Positions 7,565-16,202 of a stretch of DNA of 18,402 nt are shown piece after piece. Source of the DNA: JAEUSG01 sp964590225. GTDB taxonomy: Bacteria; Fibrobacterota; OXYB2-FULL-49-7; JAEUSG01. The notes below the pieces were generated by a model that saw only the letters and a list, made by a program, of their open reading frames with translations, did no database searches and was not told the DNA's origin. The DNA lies in the NCBI GenBank assembly GCA_964590225.1, contig CAZPWS010000064.1, positions 1 to 18,402 on the forward strand, read 5' to 3'. Made by a program: the position numbers and the translations under genes. Every line of letters begins with the position of its first letter. The first letter of the stretch is position 1.

Positions 7565-9481
7565 ATGTCTATTTTTATGTTAACTGTATCGTTTTTGATC
7601 ACTACTGCACGCATAGTTTCTGCCGAAGCAGCCAATCCGTCAGTAAGTGATACAAACAGTTCGGGTGATTATACAATTATAGTTACCGCCACAAGAAGAG
7701 AAGCATTACTAAAAAATACTCCAGGGATATCTTATGTAATTGATAAGGAAAAAATTCAGGAAACAAACGCGCAAACAGTTTCAGATTTGTTTCGTTTTAT
7801 TCCTGGTCTCGATTTAGCTGCAGGGACAGGTGTTGGCACTCCATCAAAGCAAACCGTATCAATGAACGGCACTCCGAGCTTTCACAACATTGTGCTTGTT
7901 GATGGTAAAAGGCTTTTATCCGCCCACTTTCATACGGGAACAGACTTGAATCTTGTACCGGCAGCAAACATCGCCCGAATAGAGGTTGTAAAAGACGCAA
8001 GCAGTGCCCTTTATGGAAGCGATGCATTGGGAGGAGTAATTAATGTAATTACAAAAAAGGGAACCGCCGCTCCTGAAATTGTCGTGGGGGGTGGATTTGG
8101 AAGCGAGGATCGCGCCTCGCTCAATGTATCATCGACAGGTACTATTGGAGGCAAAACTTCACACAGCATATATACCGGATACGAAACTACAAACGGAATT
8201 CCCATAGCCACTGCAAATTCCAGATCAGGGCAATTGGGTTATAAGCGTGTTGTTGTCATGAATAGCTTTGACCACAATTTGCATAACCGTGGTAATCTCG
8301 GCTTTGCTCTGCACTATGTTGGAGACAACGATATGAAGATGAGAGGAGTTGGGAATTACGACTCTTGGCTTTTTACGCCAAGCCTACACATGAGCTACGA
8401 TATTACCAAAAAACTTTCGGTATCGGCTCTTGCCTACTATACACAGTGGCGTGCAGATGCGAGTAACGAAAAGAATGCAGTATCGTCACCATCATTATTT
8501 ATGACATATTCCGCCATTCCAAAAAATGTAATAACGGGCGGAGTTGAATACGCGTGGGAAAGTTTTGCACGAGATGGCGTTAATCCGAGCGAACAATCTC
8601 TGTCGTCAGTATTTATTCAGGATGAATTCATAGCATTTAACGAATTGAGGATTCTTGGAGCCGCAAGAGTTGACTATGTGGATAACAGCGAAAATAGCAG
8701 TAAAAATGTTGGGCCAGTAGTGTCACCAAAATTATCGGCACTTTACAGACCAAATAATTTTATTGGAGTAAGGGCTGGAATAGGTAGGGGATTTAGAGCA
8801 CCAAGCATACAGGATTTAAAAGAAAGCCGTTATCACCCTGCCGGAGGTGGTATCTGGCGTTATGGCAATGCCAACTTAAAACCGGAATACTCTACAAATA
8901 TCAATACAGGAGTTGAGTTAACATTTCATAAAGATTTAACAATAGCGGCTAACGGCTATATGTATTTCCTTGCAGACATGATAGCGCTTGTAAGCGGTTG
9001 CAGAGATACTACTTATCAAACAAGAGATGTCCCGGTTATTGAAAGGATGAACATAAGGAACTTCACAATAAAAAGTGCGGAGCTTCTTGTAAGCTACAGA
9101 ATGAAAATATTGTCAGTTGAAGCCGGCGGAAGCGCTACCTTACAGGAAGATCGTGATCATAACGGGGCGGATTTTCTTGCAAATCCAGGCAGTAATGCAT
9201 ACATAAAAACAGTTGGAAATATTGAATTGTCTGAATACACAACTGTTAAACCATATGTTGGTCTTAATTCAACCTTTGGCCGAAAATCACCAAGTGGAAG
9301 AGAGCTCGCTGACTATCAAAATCTATCAGCAGGAATAACCATTACTCTGGCTAACAAGTATGATATTTATATTAATGCCGTGAATATTCTTGAGCAGGAA
9401 ATGGAAGTGTATGAAGATGCGCTATATACAATTGATGGGAAGCTGCGCATTGATGGCGGCTTCAGGATACAAATAAAGTAA
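7565..9481 (+). CDS. TonB-dependent outer-membrane receptor 1
   Basis: Energy-coupled outer-membrane channel for a scarce ligand. I start it at the ATG at 7565 (638 residues) because a run of six G plus CGG lies directly upstream and a signal peptide follows (MLTVSFLITTARIVSA); an in-frame ATG at 7418 would overlap the AraC gene and put a non-secretory stretch in front. A TonB-box-like segment is at residues 35-44 (DYTIIVTATR). The plug domain is at about 48-160, with VSDLFRFIPGLDL, VLVDGKRLL and IARIEVVKDASSALYGSDALGGVINVITKKG. The 22-strand barrel occupies about 175-638, with GRGFRAPSIQDLKESRYHP in the middle. The plug resembles the vitamin B12/siderophore-type (BtuB/CirA) receptors, but this does not fix the ligand. 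The protein ends IQIK without the usual terminal aromatic. The next gene starts 10 bases later, so they are almost certainly cotranscribed. Confidence 0.92.
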   Translation: MSIFMLTVSFLITTARIVSAEAANPSVSDTNSSGDYTIIVTATRREALLKNTPGISYVIDKEKIQETNAQTVSDLFRFIPGLDLAAGTGVGTPSKQTVSMNGTPSFHNIVLVDGKRLLSAHFHTGTDLNLVPAANIARIEVVKDASSALYGSDALGGVINVITKKGTAAPEIVVGGGFGSEDRASLNVSSTGTIGGKTSHSIYTGYETTNGIPIATANSRSGQLGYKRVVVMNSFDHNLHNRGNLGFALHYVGDNDMKMRGVGNYDSWLFTPSLHMSYDITKKLSVSALAYYTQWRADASNEKNAVSSPSLFMTYSAIPKNVITGGVEYAWESFARDGVNPSEQSLSSVFIQDEFIAFNELRILGAARVDYVDNSENSSKNVGPVVSPKLSALYRPNNFIGVRAGIGRGFRAPSIQDLKESRYHPAGGGIWRYGNANLKPEYSTNINTGVELTFHKDLTIAANGYMYFLADMIALVSGCRDTTYQTRDVPVIERMNIRNFTIKSAELLVSYRMKILSVEAGGSATLQEDRDHNGADFLANPGSNAYIKTVGNIELSEYTTVKPYVGLNSTFGRKSPSGRELADYQNLSAGITITLANKYDIYINAVNILEQEMEVYEDALYTIDGKLRIDGGFRIQIK

Positions 9482-9491
9482 AGGGGACGAT

Positions 9492-11039
9492 ATGTCAAAA
9501 TCAGTAATAAAGATAGTAGTAATATTTTATGTATCTCTTTTTTTAAGTTGCACCAGGCAAAATAGTGCGAAAGAGCCCATTCTCTGTTATGTCGGCGGAA
9601 CGATGCGTCCAGCTATGGAGGAAATTGTTAAAAATTATGAAACTAGGAGCGGCCGCAAAATTCTTATAGATTATTCGGGAAGCGGTGAATTGATAGTTAA
9701 AATAAAACAGACGCGTAAAGGCGATCTTTTTGTCGCGCACGATCCTTTTCATATTCAAACAATAAAGGAGGGTATTGGAAGCGGTGGATGGTCTGTTGCG
9801 AGTGTAAAACCGGTAATTGTAGTGCAAAAAGGAAATCCTAAAAATATCCGTTCTCTTAAAGATTTAGGCGCGCAAGGAATAAAGCTTGTTCTTACCCACT
9901 CGGTTTATTCCACAATGGGATGGCTATATCCTCGCCTTGCCGATAAGGCGGGGATATCAAATGAGCTTTTTGCCAACAAGGTTTCAGAAACCAAAGGAGG
10001 GGGCGAAGCTGCTAACGCAGTAGCAATGAAAACAGCCGACGCGGCGATTGTTTGGGATGCAGTTGCCGCTCTTAGAAGCGAAAAAATCGACATTATCCCA
10101 ATCGATAAGGAATATGAACTTATTAGCGGTATTGACGCTATGACTTCTGCTACTTTCGGTAAAATGGATATGGGACATATTAAGGTTACCATAACGCTTC
10201 TGAAATACTCCAAAGACGCAAAAGCTGCCACAGATTTTGCCAATTTCGTGGCCGGTCCGGAAGCTGCAAAAATCTGGGATAAGCATGGTTTTGGTCCTGC
10301 ATTTCCTCCATTACCTTTTGTAAAAAATGGAAAGTCCACACTCGATGGTTCTCTTTTTGTTTACTGTGCAGCCGGAATGAGAGACCCAATTAATAAGCTG
10401 GCAAAATCATTCGAAAGAGAATCAGGTGTCAAGCCTGAGATTACATATGACGGTTCGAACAAACTATTAGGCCAGATAAAACTAAGCCGCAAAGGAGATT
10501 TATATATCGCAGGTGATGCGGACTATATTGAAATGGCCGCAAAAGAGAACCTGATTGGCAGCAAAAGGAATATTCTATGTTACTTTGAGCCTGTCATAAT
10601 GGTTAAAAAAGGGAATCCTAAGGGCGTTAGTACCCTTCATGATCTTCTTGTCGAAGGTATAAAAATTGGTCAGGGAGATGAAAAGGTTGCTGCAGTGGGG
10701 CGCTTAATGGCGACGATACTGGAAAAAAATGGGGTAAACAAAAAAATGTGGAACAGTAATGTTGTTCTAAGTACTCCAACAGTCAACGAACTGGGGGTTG
10801 CCGTAAAACTGGGAACCATTGATGCCACTGTTGTATGGCGCTCCATTGCCGATGATTATCCCGACGATGCCGATATAGTGCCGATCCCACTTAACAAGAA
10901 TGTGATCCCTTCAGTAGAAGGAGCAGAGCTTATTTACTCCAAAAACAGCGATGCCGCGAAAGCCTTTCTTGACTACATCGTTTCCGAGCGTGGCCGTTTT
11001 GTGTTAATTAACGACGGATATCAGGTAGATACTCCTTAA
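9492..11039 (+). CDS. Lipoprotein with two tandem ModA/WtpA-type substrate-binding domains
   Basis: Periplasmic ligand-binding lipoprotein for the ABC importer encoded next. A signal peptide ends at the lipobox FLSC (Cys20). Two homologous domains follow. Domain 1 (about 29-275) has YSGSGELIVKI, RKGDLFVAHD (75-84), KPVIVVQKGNPK and AAIVWDAVAAL. Domain 2 (about 286-515) has YDGSNKLLGQI, RKGDLYIAGD (333-342), EPVIMVKKGNPK and ATVVWRSIADD. The order and spacing of these motifs match, so this is an internal duplication. Single-domain family members (molybdate/tungstate ModA, WtpA or TupA) are about 250-330 residues, making this 515-residue protein a double-headed version. The GS motif and the KGDLxxAxD motif are in positions that line the ligand site in the family. 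AAAGGGGA precedes the ATG, and the permease starts 1 base after the stop. Oxyanion binding is inferred from family; the actual ligand may differ. Confidence 0.85.
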   Translation: MSKSVIKIVVIFYVSLFLSCTRQNSAKEPILCYVGGTMRPAMEEIVKNYETRSGRKILIDYSGSGELIVKIKQTRKGDLFVAHDPFHIQTIKEGIGSGGWSVASVKPVIVVQKGNPKNIRSLKDLGAQGIKLVLTHSVYSTMGWLYPRLADKAGISNELFANKVSETKGGGEAANAVAMKTADAAIVWDAVAALRSEKIDIIPIDKEYELISGIDAMTSATFGKMDMGHIKVTITLLKYSKDAKAATDFANFVAGPEAAKIWDKHGFGPAFPPLPFVKNGKSTLDGSLFVYCAAGMRDPINKLAKSFERESGVKPEITYDGSNKLLGQIKLSRKGDLYIAGDADYIEMAAKENLIGSKRNILCYFEPVIMVKKGNPKGVSTLHDLLVEGIKIGQGDEKVAAVGRLMATILEKNGVNKKMWNSNVVLSTPTVNELGVAVKLGTIDATVVWRSIADDYPDDADIVPIPLNKNVIPSVEGAELIYSKNSDAAKAFLDYIVSERGRFVLINDGYQVDTP

Positions 11040-11040
11040 T

Positions 11041-11868
11041 ATGTTTCGAGGCATAACGATATCTATTTTAGTGGCGCTATGTTTGAGCATCGTTTTGTTA
11101 TTGGCTGCTGATGTAGCATATCTGAGCTTTGGCTCATTCTTAGAAGCCATTGAATCGGAGGAAATACGATACGCTTTTATTTTAAGTATAATAACTTCTA
11201 TAACAACTACAGCCTTGGCAGTTGTTATTTCAGTTCCTGCTGCTTACGCACTGAGTAGATACCGCTTTCCAGGACGCACAGCATTTGATGTGATAATTGA
11301 CTTACCAATAGTTGTTCCTATTCTTGTAATTGGGGTTAGTATTCTTGTTTTTTTCCGGATGGGATCAGATCTTGTGGAATCATCAAATATTCTCCTTCGT
11401 ATTGCCGGTACAATAGTAGGCATAATAGCAGACTTTTTTGTTTATCAAAAGGCAGGAATTGTTTTGGCTCAATTTTATTGCGCTGTTTCTTTCAGCCTTC
11501 GTACCATAAAAGCTGCATTCGACAGCATTGATCCGCGCACAGAACAGGTTGCCCTTACTCTCGGCTGCAGCAGGGCGCAGGCATTCTGGAGAATTAGTCT
11601 GCCTCTTGCACGACATGGAATAGCTGCAGGCGCAGTTCTCGCGTGGGCAAGAGCGTTTGGAATTTTCGGTTCAATAGCGGTTGTTGCTGGAGCCGTAAGA
11701 AAAAAGACGGAAGTATTGCCAACATCCATTTTTCTTGAAATATCCATAGGACGGATTGATACGGCTCTTTCCGTGTCAATATTAATGCTCGCTGTTGCCA
11801 TTATAATTCTATTGACTATGAGGCTGCTTACTGGCGGAAATATATTCGGCACAGGGAGCCGACAATGA
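11041..11868 (+). CDS. ModB/WtpB-type ABC transporter permease
   Basis: Inner-membrane permease of an oxyanion-type ABC importer (binding-protein-dependent transport family, 275 residues, normal length). Hydrophobic segments are visible at about 5-29, 45-70 (AFILSIITSITTTALAVVIS), 88-108 (LPIVVPILVIGVSILVFF), 120-150, around 195-220 and 240-262. The cytoplasmic EAA loop, which docks on the ATPase, lies in EQVALTLGCSRAQAFWRISLP, with the conserved Gly in ALTLGCS. The gene follows the binding lipoprotein after 1 base and overlaps the ATPase gene by 4 bases (ATGA), so translational coupling is likely. Family and role are clear; which anion or metal complex passes is not. Confidence 0.9.
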   Translation: MFRGITISILVALCLSIVLLLAADVAYLSFGSFLEAIESEEIRYAFILSIITSITTTALAVVISVPAAYALSRYRFPGRTAFDVIIDLPIVVPILVIGVSILVFFRMGSDLVESSNILLRIAGTIVGIIADFFVYQKAGIVLAQFYCAVSFSLRTIKAAFDSIDPRTEQVALTLGCSRAQAFWRISLPLARHGIAAGAVLAWARAFGIFGSIAVVAGAVRKKTEVLPTSIFLEISIGRIDTALSVSILMLAVAIIILLTMRLLTGGNIFGTGSRQ

Positions 11869-12902
11869 TTAGGGCGGATTCTCTAAAGCTATCAATTGAT
11901 AACTTTAGATTAAACGCTTCCTTGGAAGTTGGAGAACATGAATATTTTGTTCTTCTTGGAATGACTGGTTCCGGTAAGACTCTTTTTCTAGAATCGATTT
12001 GCGGTCTCCGTAAAACAGATGGGGGATGCATTCAAATCAACAACCAAGATGTTAGCAACCTTGAACCTAAGGACAGACAAATTGGCTATGTTCCGCAGGA
12101 TGGAGCACTTTTTGAACATTTGACAGTGGAAGGTAATATCGGCTTTTCACTCAAGGTAAGAGGATATGCGACAAAGGAAATAAATAACAGTGTCCATGCT
12201 ATTTCGGAAAAAATAGGAATATCACATCTATTAGGCCGTAAAATCAAGGGATTGTCTGGTGGTGAAAAGCAGAGAGTTGCCCTTTCGCGGGCGCTTGTAT
12301 CAAAGCCTACCGTACTAATACTTGACGAACCAGTCAGTGCGCTTGACGAATATACCAGAGAAGCTGTGTGCAGAGAGCTTAAACAAATACAACGGGATTA
12401 TGGCATCTCAGTAATCCATGTTTGCCACTCTTTCGAGGAAGCAAAGCTGGTAAGCGATCGCATTGGCATTATGCATGAAGGTTCGATAATACAATCGGGA
12501 ACGGCACATGAACTCATGCATAGCCCTATAAGTGAAACCGTGGCAAAAATATTGCGACTTGGAAATATCTTTACCGCAATTTCTAAGGGAAATGGCGAAC
12601 TATTTGTTAATGGAACGCTTTTGAAGTCGTTTTATTTACAATCAGGTGATGTCCATTTTCTTGTCCATCCATGGGCAATTTCTTTCAGCGCTCAAAAGGA
12701 AACCACAGGAAACAGAGTTAATACCGTAAGTGGACCGCTAATTGAAATCGTTTCTGACGGCTATGTATCAAAAATAATAGTAGGCGGGCCACTCCCCCTT
12801 TCGGGATATATTACAAATGAACAATTAGAAAAAAGTGGGCTTACTCTTGGCGACACGGTCTATTCATCATTTCACGAAACAGCTATTTGCATTTTTAAAT
12901 AA
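11865..12902 (+). CDS. ModC/WtpC-type ABC transporter ATP-binding protein
   Basis: Cytoplasmic ATPase that powers the upstream permease. Walker A is GMTGSGKT (32-39), the Q-loop is at Gln78 in YVPQD, the ABC signature is LSGGEKQR (130-137), Walker B is VLILDE (150-155), and the H-loop His is His188 in IHVCHS, where many relatives have VTHD. From about 285 to the end a TOBE/Mop-like regulatory domain is recognisable (VSGPLIEIVSDGYVSKIIV; LGDTVYSSFHETAI); in ModC this domain can bind the oxyanion. The 345-residue length fits ModC/WtpC. The start overlaps the permease stop by 4 bases. No clear terminator follows the stop at 12902, and the second TonB receptor begins 92 bases downstream on the same strand. 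Confidence 0.92.
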   Translation: MIRADSLKLSIDNFRLNASLEVGEHEYFVLLGMTGSGKTLFLESICGLRKTDGGCIQINNQDVSNLEPKDRQIGYVPQDGALFEHLTVEGNIGFSLKVRGYATKEINNSVHAISEKIGISHLLGRKIKGLSGGEKQRVALSRALVSKPTVLILDEPVSALDEYTREAVCRELKQIQRDYGISVIHVCHSFEEAKLVSDRIGIMHEGSIIQSGTAHELMHSPISETVAKILRLGNIFTAISKGNGELFVNGTLLKSFYLQSGDVHFLVHPWAISFSAQKETTGNRVNTVSGPLIEIVSDGYVSKIIVGGPLPLSGYITNEQLEKSGLTLGDTVYSSFHETAICIFK

Positions 12903-12908
12903 AAAAAT

Positions 12909-12937
12909 TGTCCGCTTCCTCCGAATCAATCCGTATT
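12909..12937 (+). promoter_or_regulatory. Shared TonB-receptor leader element, copy 2
   Basis: TGTCC, 15 bases, then ATCCGTATT, 7 bases after the ATPase stop and 57 bases before the second TonB receptor. It matches the element at 7501-7529 at 22 of 29 positions with identical spacing, and CCTCC (12918-12922) again lies inside. Read in one frame both copies give similar peptides (V-Q-F-I-R-L-H-P-Y versus V-R-F-L-R-I-N-P-Y). This copy has no ATG in that frame and is not in frame with the receptor, so a leader peptide is less likely than a nucleic-acid signal. Confidence 0.4.
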
Positions 12938-12994
12938 TATCATTGTACAAGGCATATCTATCAAGGTCTTAATCAAGTGAAGGAGTAATTTTCT

Positions 12995-15055
12995 ATGTCC
13001 ACTGCACAAATTATGGTTTTCGTTCTGCTTTTCTTCTTCCAACTTTCCTCTCCCAAAGCATATACAAACGCAGATTCCTTAAGCGAATCAGAATTTGAGG
13101 TTACTGTGGTTGGTAAAAGGTTAAGAGATGTCGTTACAAGTCCTCGTCTCGAATCTCCCGGGCTTACAGCATCAATTTCTACGGTAAATGATAGTGATAT
13201 CCAAAAGCAGGGCGCTAAAACTTTAGTTCAGGCTCTAAACTATGTCCCCGGTTCATTCACAGAAACAAGAGGGCGTACGGTTAAGCAGTTTGTATCTTTT
13301 CGTGGACAGAAATATCCGTATCCAACATACGCAATCGAAGGTGCATGGCAAAATGAGTTTCACGAACTGCCGTATTTCTTTTCAGCAGGAGATATCGAAA
13401 AAATAGAAATTAATCGTTCTAGTGCTGCCCTATTATCGAGCCTAACTAGCCTTGCTGGCGTTATCGATGTAACATTGAAAAAGTTTGATAAACCAACTAC
13501 TCAATTTGATGTTGAGTATGGTTCATTTGAGAGTTATTACGCACACATACTTCATGGCGCAAAAAAAGAAACAGAATTAATTGGTCCTGTAAGATATTCT
13601 GTCGGGGTAACAACAAACAATACAAAAGGACCTGAAGGTTTAAACGCTGAAGAAAACCTGAGTAACATTTACGGATATCTCGGATTTGAACCAACTAAAA
13701 AGCTAACTGTTGATTTACGGGTATTTCACATTCAAGGTAAGAGAGATGTTGCCGCTTATGAGTATCCTACAACAACTGATTGGACAAAGCCTATCGCTGT
13801 CGTTAGACCAAACTCAAGTATTGACCCATTTCGTGCTACTTTTTTCAATTTAAAATCATTTTATAAATTCAGTGATAAAGCCTCTGTTGAAGTAATAGGG
13901 TATTATACTGACAGAAAATCTGAATTCAATAACATTAAATACTACACAGTGGGCGATTCCCTGAAATCATGGAATAGAACAACACGAGTTTTTGTTAATA
14001 TCGATTCCCTGATGGCTATACTGCCCAGTACTTTCGATCAGGATTGGGAATGGGGATTTAATATAACGCAGACTTTTTCTCCTATTAAAAATAACATATT
14101 GCGAGTAGGAGCTCTCTACAATCATTGGACAGCACCAAATGGCAAGCGCTATTACACCGGAGTCCGCTGCGAAAACGAGACATGGTCCGGCGTTATTGTT
14201 GACGAACACCGTTTTGGTAAACTAAGTCTCGATGCCGGACTGCGTTTAGCGAGAACAAATCAAATAGATTATACACTGAAAAAAGATGCCTATGACAATA
14301 ACATTGAACCAAATATTCTTAATAGAATAACACCATTAAAAAATCAATGGGATCCAGCAGTTATCAATGCAAATATGGGAGCAGCATATAATATAACGGA
14401 AAATATTGGCGTTTACGCAAATGGTGCTTATGGACAAATTGCTCCACGGACAGGAATGGTTGATACAACTTATCAAATACCCAAAACTGAAGAAAGGCTA
14501 AAAATTGATCTTGGTATTTCAGTTGAAAAATATGAGTTAGGTAAAATTATCATAACAGGTTTCCACACAAGTAGAATAAATGCTTTGTTGATGAGTGCTA
14601 GGTTTGATACAATGCCGGACGGGCAAATATATTCACTATATCGAAATCGTAATTTGTCTGTAAATGGTTTGGAATTTTCTGCCCAATCGAGACAGGTCTT
14701 CAATACGGCCTCTTTTTTCGCAAACGCCATGATAAAATCTGGCGATTATGATTCCCTTGAGAATACTCCCGATAAAATTGTGGCGGGAGGTATCTCTTTG
14801 GTCCGATGCAATTTTGAATTGAACTTGGCTTCAAAGTTTGTCGGCCACTTCGAAAACAAACGGTTTTCTCCGGATGGAAATGTCCACTCTCTCGGCGATT
14901 TTGTGGTACTGGACGCAAATATTTCCTATAATCTGAACACTTCAACAAAAATTATACTCCGTGCCGAAAATATAGGCGACAAACGATATTCAACTGCAAT
15001 AGGCTATCCCGACTTCGGTAGAAAAGTATCAATCGGAATTTCAGGAAATATCTAA
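12995..15055 (+). CDS. TonB-dependent outer-membrane receptor 2
   Basis: Second energy-coupled outer-membrane receptor, 686 residues. The signal peptide is residues 1-22 (MVFVLLFFFQLSSPKA). A TonB-box-like segment is at 33-42 (EFEVTVVGKR). The plug is at about 50-165: LVQALNYVPGSFTETRGRTVKQFVSFRGQ, YAIEGAW, and FFSAGDIEKIEINRSSAALLSSLTSLAGVIDVTLKK. The last segment replaces the usual SALYGS-GGVINV. The barrel follows to the C-terminus, with late strands IILRAENIGDKRYSTAIGYPDFGRKVSIGISG. AGGAG lies 9 bases before the ATG. It is clearly diverged from receptor 1, especially in the plug, so the two probably bind different forms of a ligand or different ligands. The FtsX-type permease starts 1 base after the stop, which is tight coupling. 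Confidence 0.9.
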   Translation: MSTAQIMVFVLLFFFQLSSPKAYTNADSLSESEFEVTVVGKRLRDVVTSPRLESPGLTASISTVNDSDIQKQGAKTLVQALNYVPGSFTETRGRTVKQFVSFRGQKYPYPTYAIEGAWQNEFHELPYFFSAGDIEKIEINRSSAALLSSLTSLAGVIDVTLKKFDKPTTQFDVEYGSFESYYAHILHGAKKETELIGPVRYSVGVTTNNTKGPEGLNAEENLSNIYGYLGFEPTKKLTVDLRVFHIQGKRDVAAYEYPTTTDWTKPIAVVRPNSSIDPFRATFFNLKSFYKFSDKASVEVIGYYTDRKSEFNNIKYYTVGDSLKSWNRTTRVFVNIDSLMAILPSTFDQDWEWGFNITQTFSPIKNNILRVGALYNHWTAPNGKRYYTGVRCENETWSGVIVDEHRFGKLSLDAGLRLARTNQIDYTLKKDAYDNNIEPNILNRITPLKNQWDPAVINANMGAAYNITENIGVYANGAYGQIAPRTGMVDTTYQIPKTEERLKIDLGISVEKYELGKIIITGFHTSRINALLMSARFDTMPDGQIYSLYRNRNLSVNGLEFSAQSRQVFNTASFFANAMIKSGDYDSLENTPDKIVAGGISLVRCNFELNLASKFVGHFENKRFSPDGNVHSLGDFVVLDANISYNLNTSTKIILRAENIGDKRYSTAIGYPDFGRKVSIGISGNI

Positions 15056-15056
15056 T

Positions 15057-16202
15057 ATGCGGCTTATTCTTGTTGTAAAACAGTCTGTTTATAAGTGGCC
15101 ACTAACGGTGCTGCTGTTTCTCGCACTTCTTTCGTCTGTAACGCTTTATGTCTATACATCAAACACATCAAAATACGCCAACAGATCGATGCAGCTAATT
15201 GTAAAGAAAATGGGGCATAATCTTCTTTTCCTTCCAAAAGATGCGGAGCCATCGGACGCGTACTGGAGCACAGGAAAAGAAAGACTCTTTGACGAAAAGC
15301 ATGCATCAATTCTTGCTTCCAGACAGGAAATGGCCTCCCGATATTTTGTTTCTGTAATTCAACAAAGAAGGATAATTGAGGGGAAAGAGCTAATTCTAAC
15401 CGGCATAAAACCGGTACCACGAAAAGACGAAACTGCTGAAAAAGGGAATATGATAAAACCTTTATTAGACGGATTCGCCCGTATTGGTTTTACCGCATCA
15501 GAAAAGATCTGCAAAGGAGAAGCTGATAAAATAATAATTGATAATAGAGAATTCGTAATTGAATCAGTACTGCCCGAGAAGGGCGACCAAGACGACTATC
15601 GCATTTATATTGACCTTAGTGTTGCTCAAAAACTTATAGGGGTCGAGGGTAAAATCCACTATATACTTGGCTTTTTATGTCAACATGCACGCAATGTCAA
15701 CAAGACTTTAGAATTAGAAAAAATCAAACTTGAGCAAACCTTGCCCAACATTCGTCTTATTGTCCGACAGGACCTTTTACAGGGCAGATATCTCGCAAGA
15801 ATGACCACACATGAAACTCTATATCATCTTCTTCTCATAGCTGGATCTGTAACGCTACTCATAATTATCATTAGTGGTCTGCAAGAAATTACCGAACGAA
15901 AGAGGGAGGCTGGTATTCTTACAGCCATGGGAGCAGGTATGGGATATCTCGCATCGCTATACTTTATTAAAATTGCCATTTTAGCATTTTTTGCATCAAT
16001 AACGGGTTTTACTATCGGCTCAAAACTTGCGGTTGCATGGTCATCGTCTTATCTTGTAACACAAACAATCCAAATAACGACTCAATGGCAGCAGCTACCA
16101 GAAATTGTCGCCAAGACAGTTGCAATAGCACTAGTCGCACAATGCATCCCATTAATTAAGCTAATAAAAGAGGACCCAAGCGCAATTCTTGTGGAGGAAT
16201 AA
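15057..16202 (+). CDS. MacB/FtsX-type ABC transporter permease
   Basis: Inner-membrane protein with the MacB/LolC topology. TM1 is at about 14-33 (WPLTVLLFLALLSSVTLYVY). A periplasmic domain runs from about 35 to 250 (MacB_PCD-like). Three more helices lie at about 255-277, 297-325 and 343-367, with the FtsX-type motif REAGILTAMGAGMGYLASLY between TM2 and TM3. This family usually drives mechanotransmission or efflux, not import, although FtsX-type permeases also occur in some bacterial iron-uptake loci (for example the Campylobacter P19 region). No MacA-like adaptor or TolC homologue is present in the window. The gene starts 1 base after the second TonB receptor, and its stop overlaps the ATPase start by one base (TAATG). 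Role with the receptor is inferred from this coupling. Confidence 0.85.
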   Translation: MRLILVVKQSVYKWPLTVLLFLALLSSVTLYVYTSNTSKYANRSMQLIVKKMGHNLLFLPKDAEPSDAYWSTGKERLFDEKHASILASRQEMASRYFVSVIQQRRIIEGKELILTGIKPVPRKDETAEKGNMIKPLLDGFARIGFTASEKICKGEADKIIIDNREFVIESVLPEKGDQDDYRIYIDLSVAQKLIGVEGKIHYILGFLCQHARNVNKTLELEKIKLEQTLPNIRLIVRQDLLQGRYLARMTTHETLYHLLLIAGSVTLLIIIISGLQEITERKREAGILTAMGAGMGYLASLYFIKIAILAFFASITGFTIGSKLAVAWSSSYLVTQTIQITTQWQQLPEIVAKTVAIALVAQCIPLIKLIKEDPSAILVEE

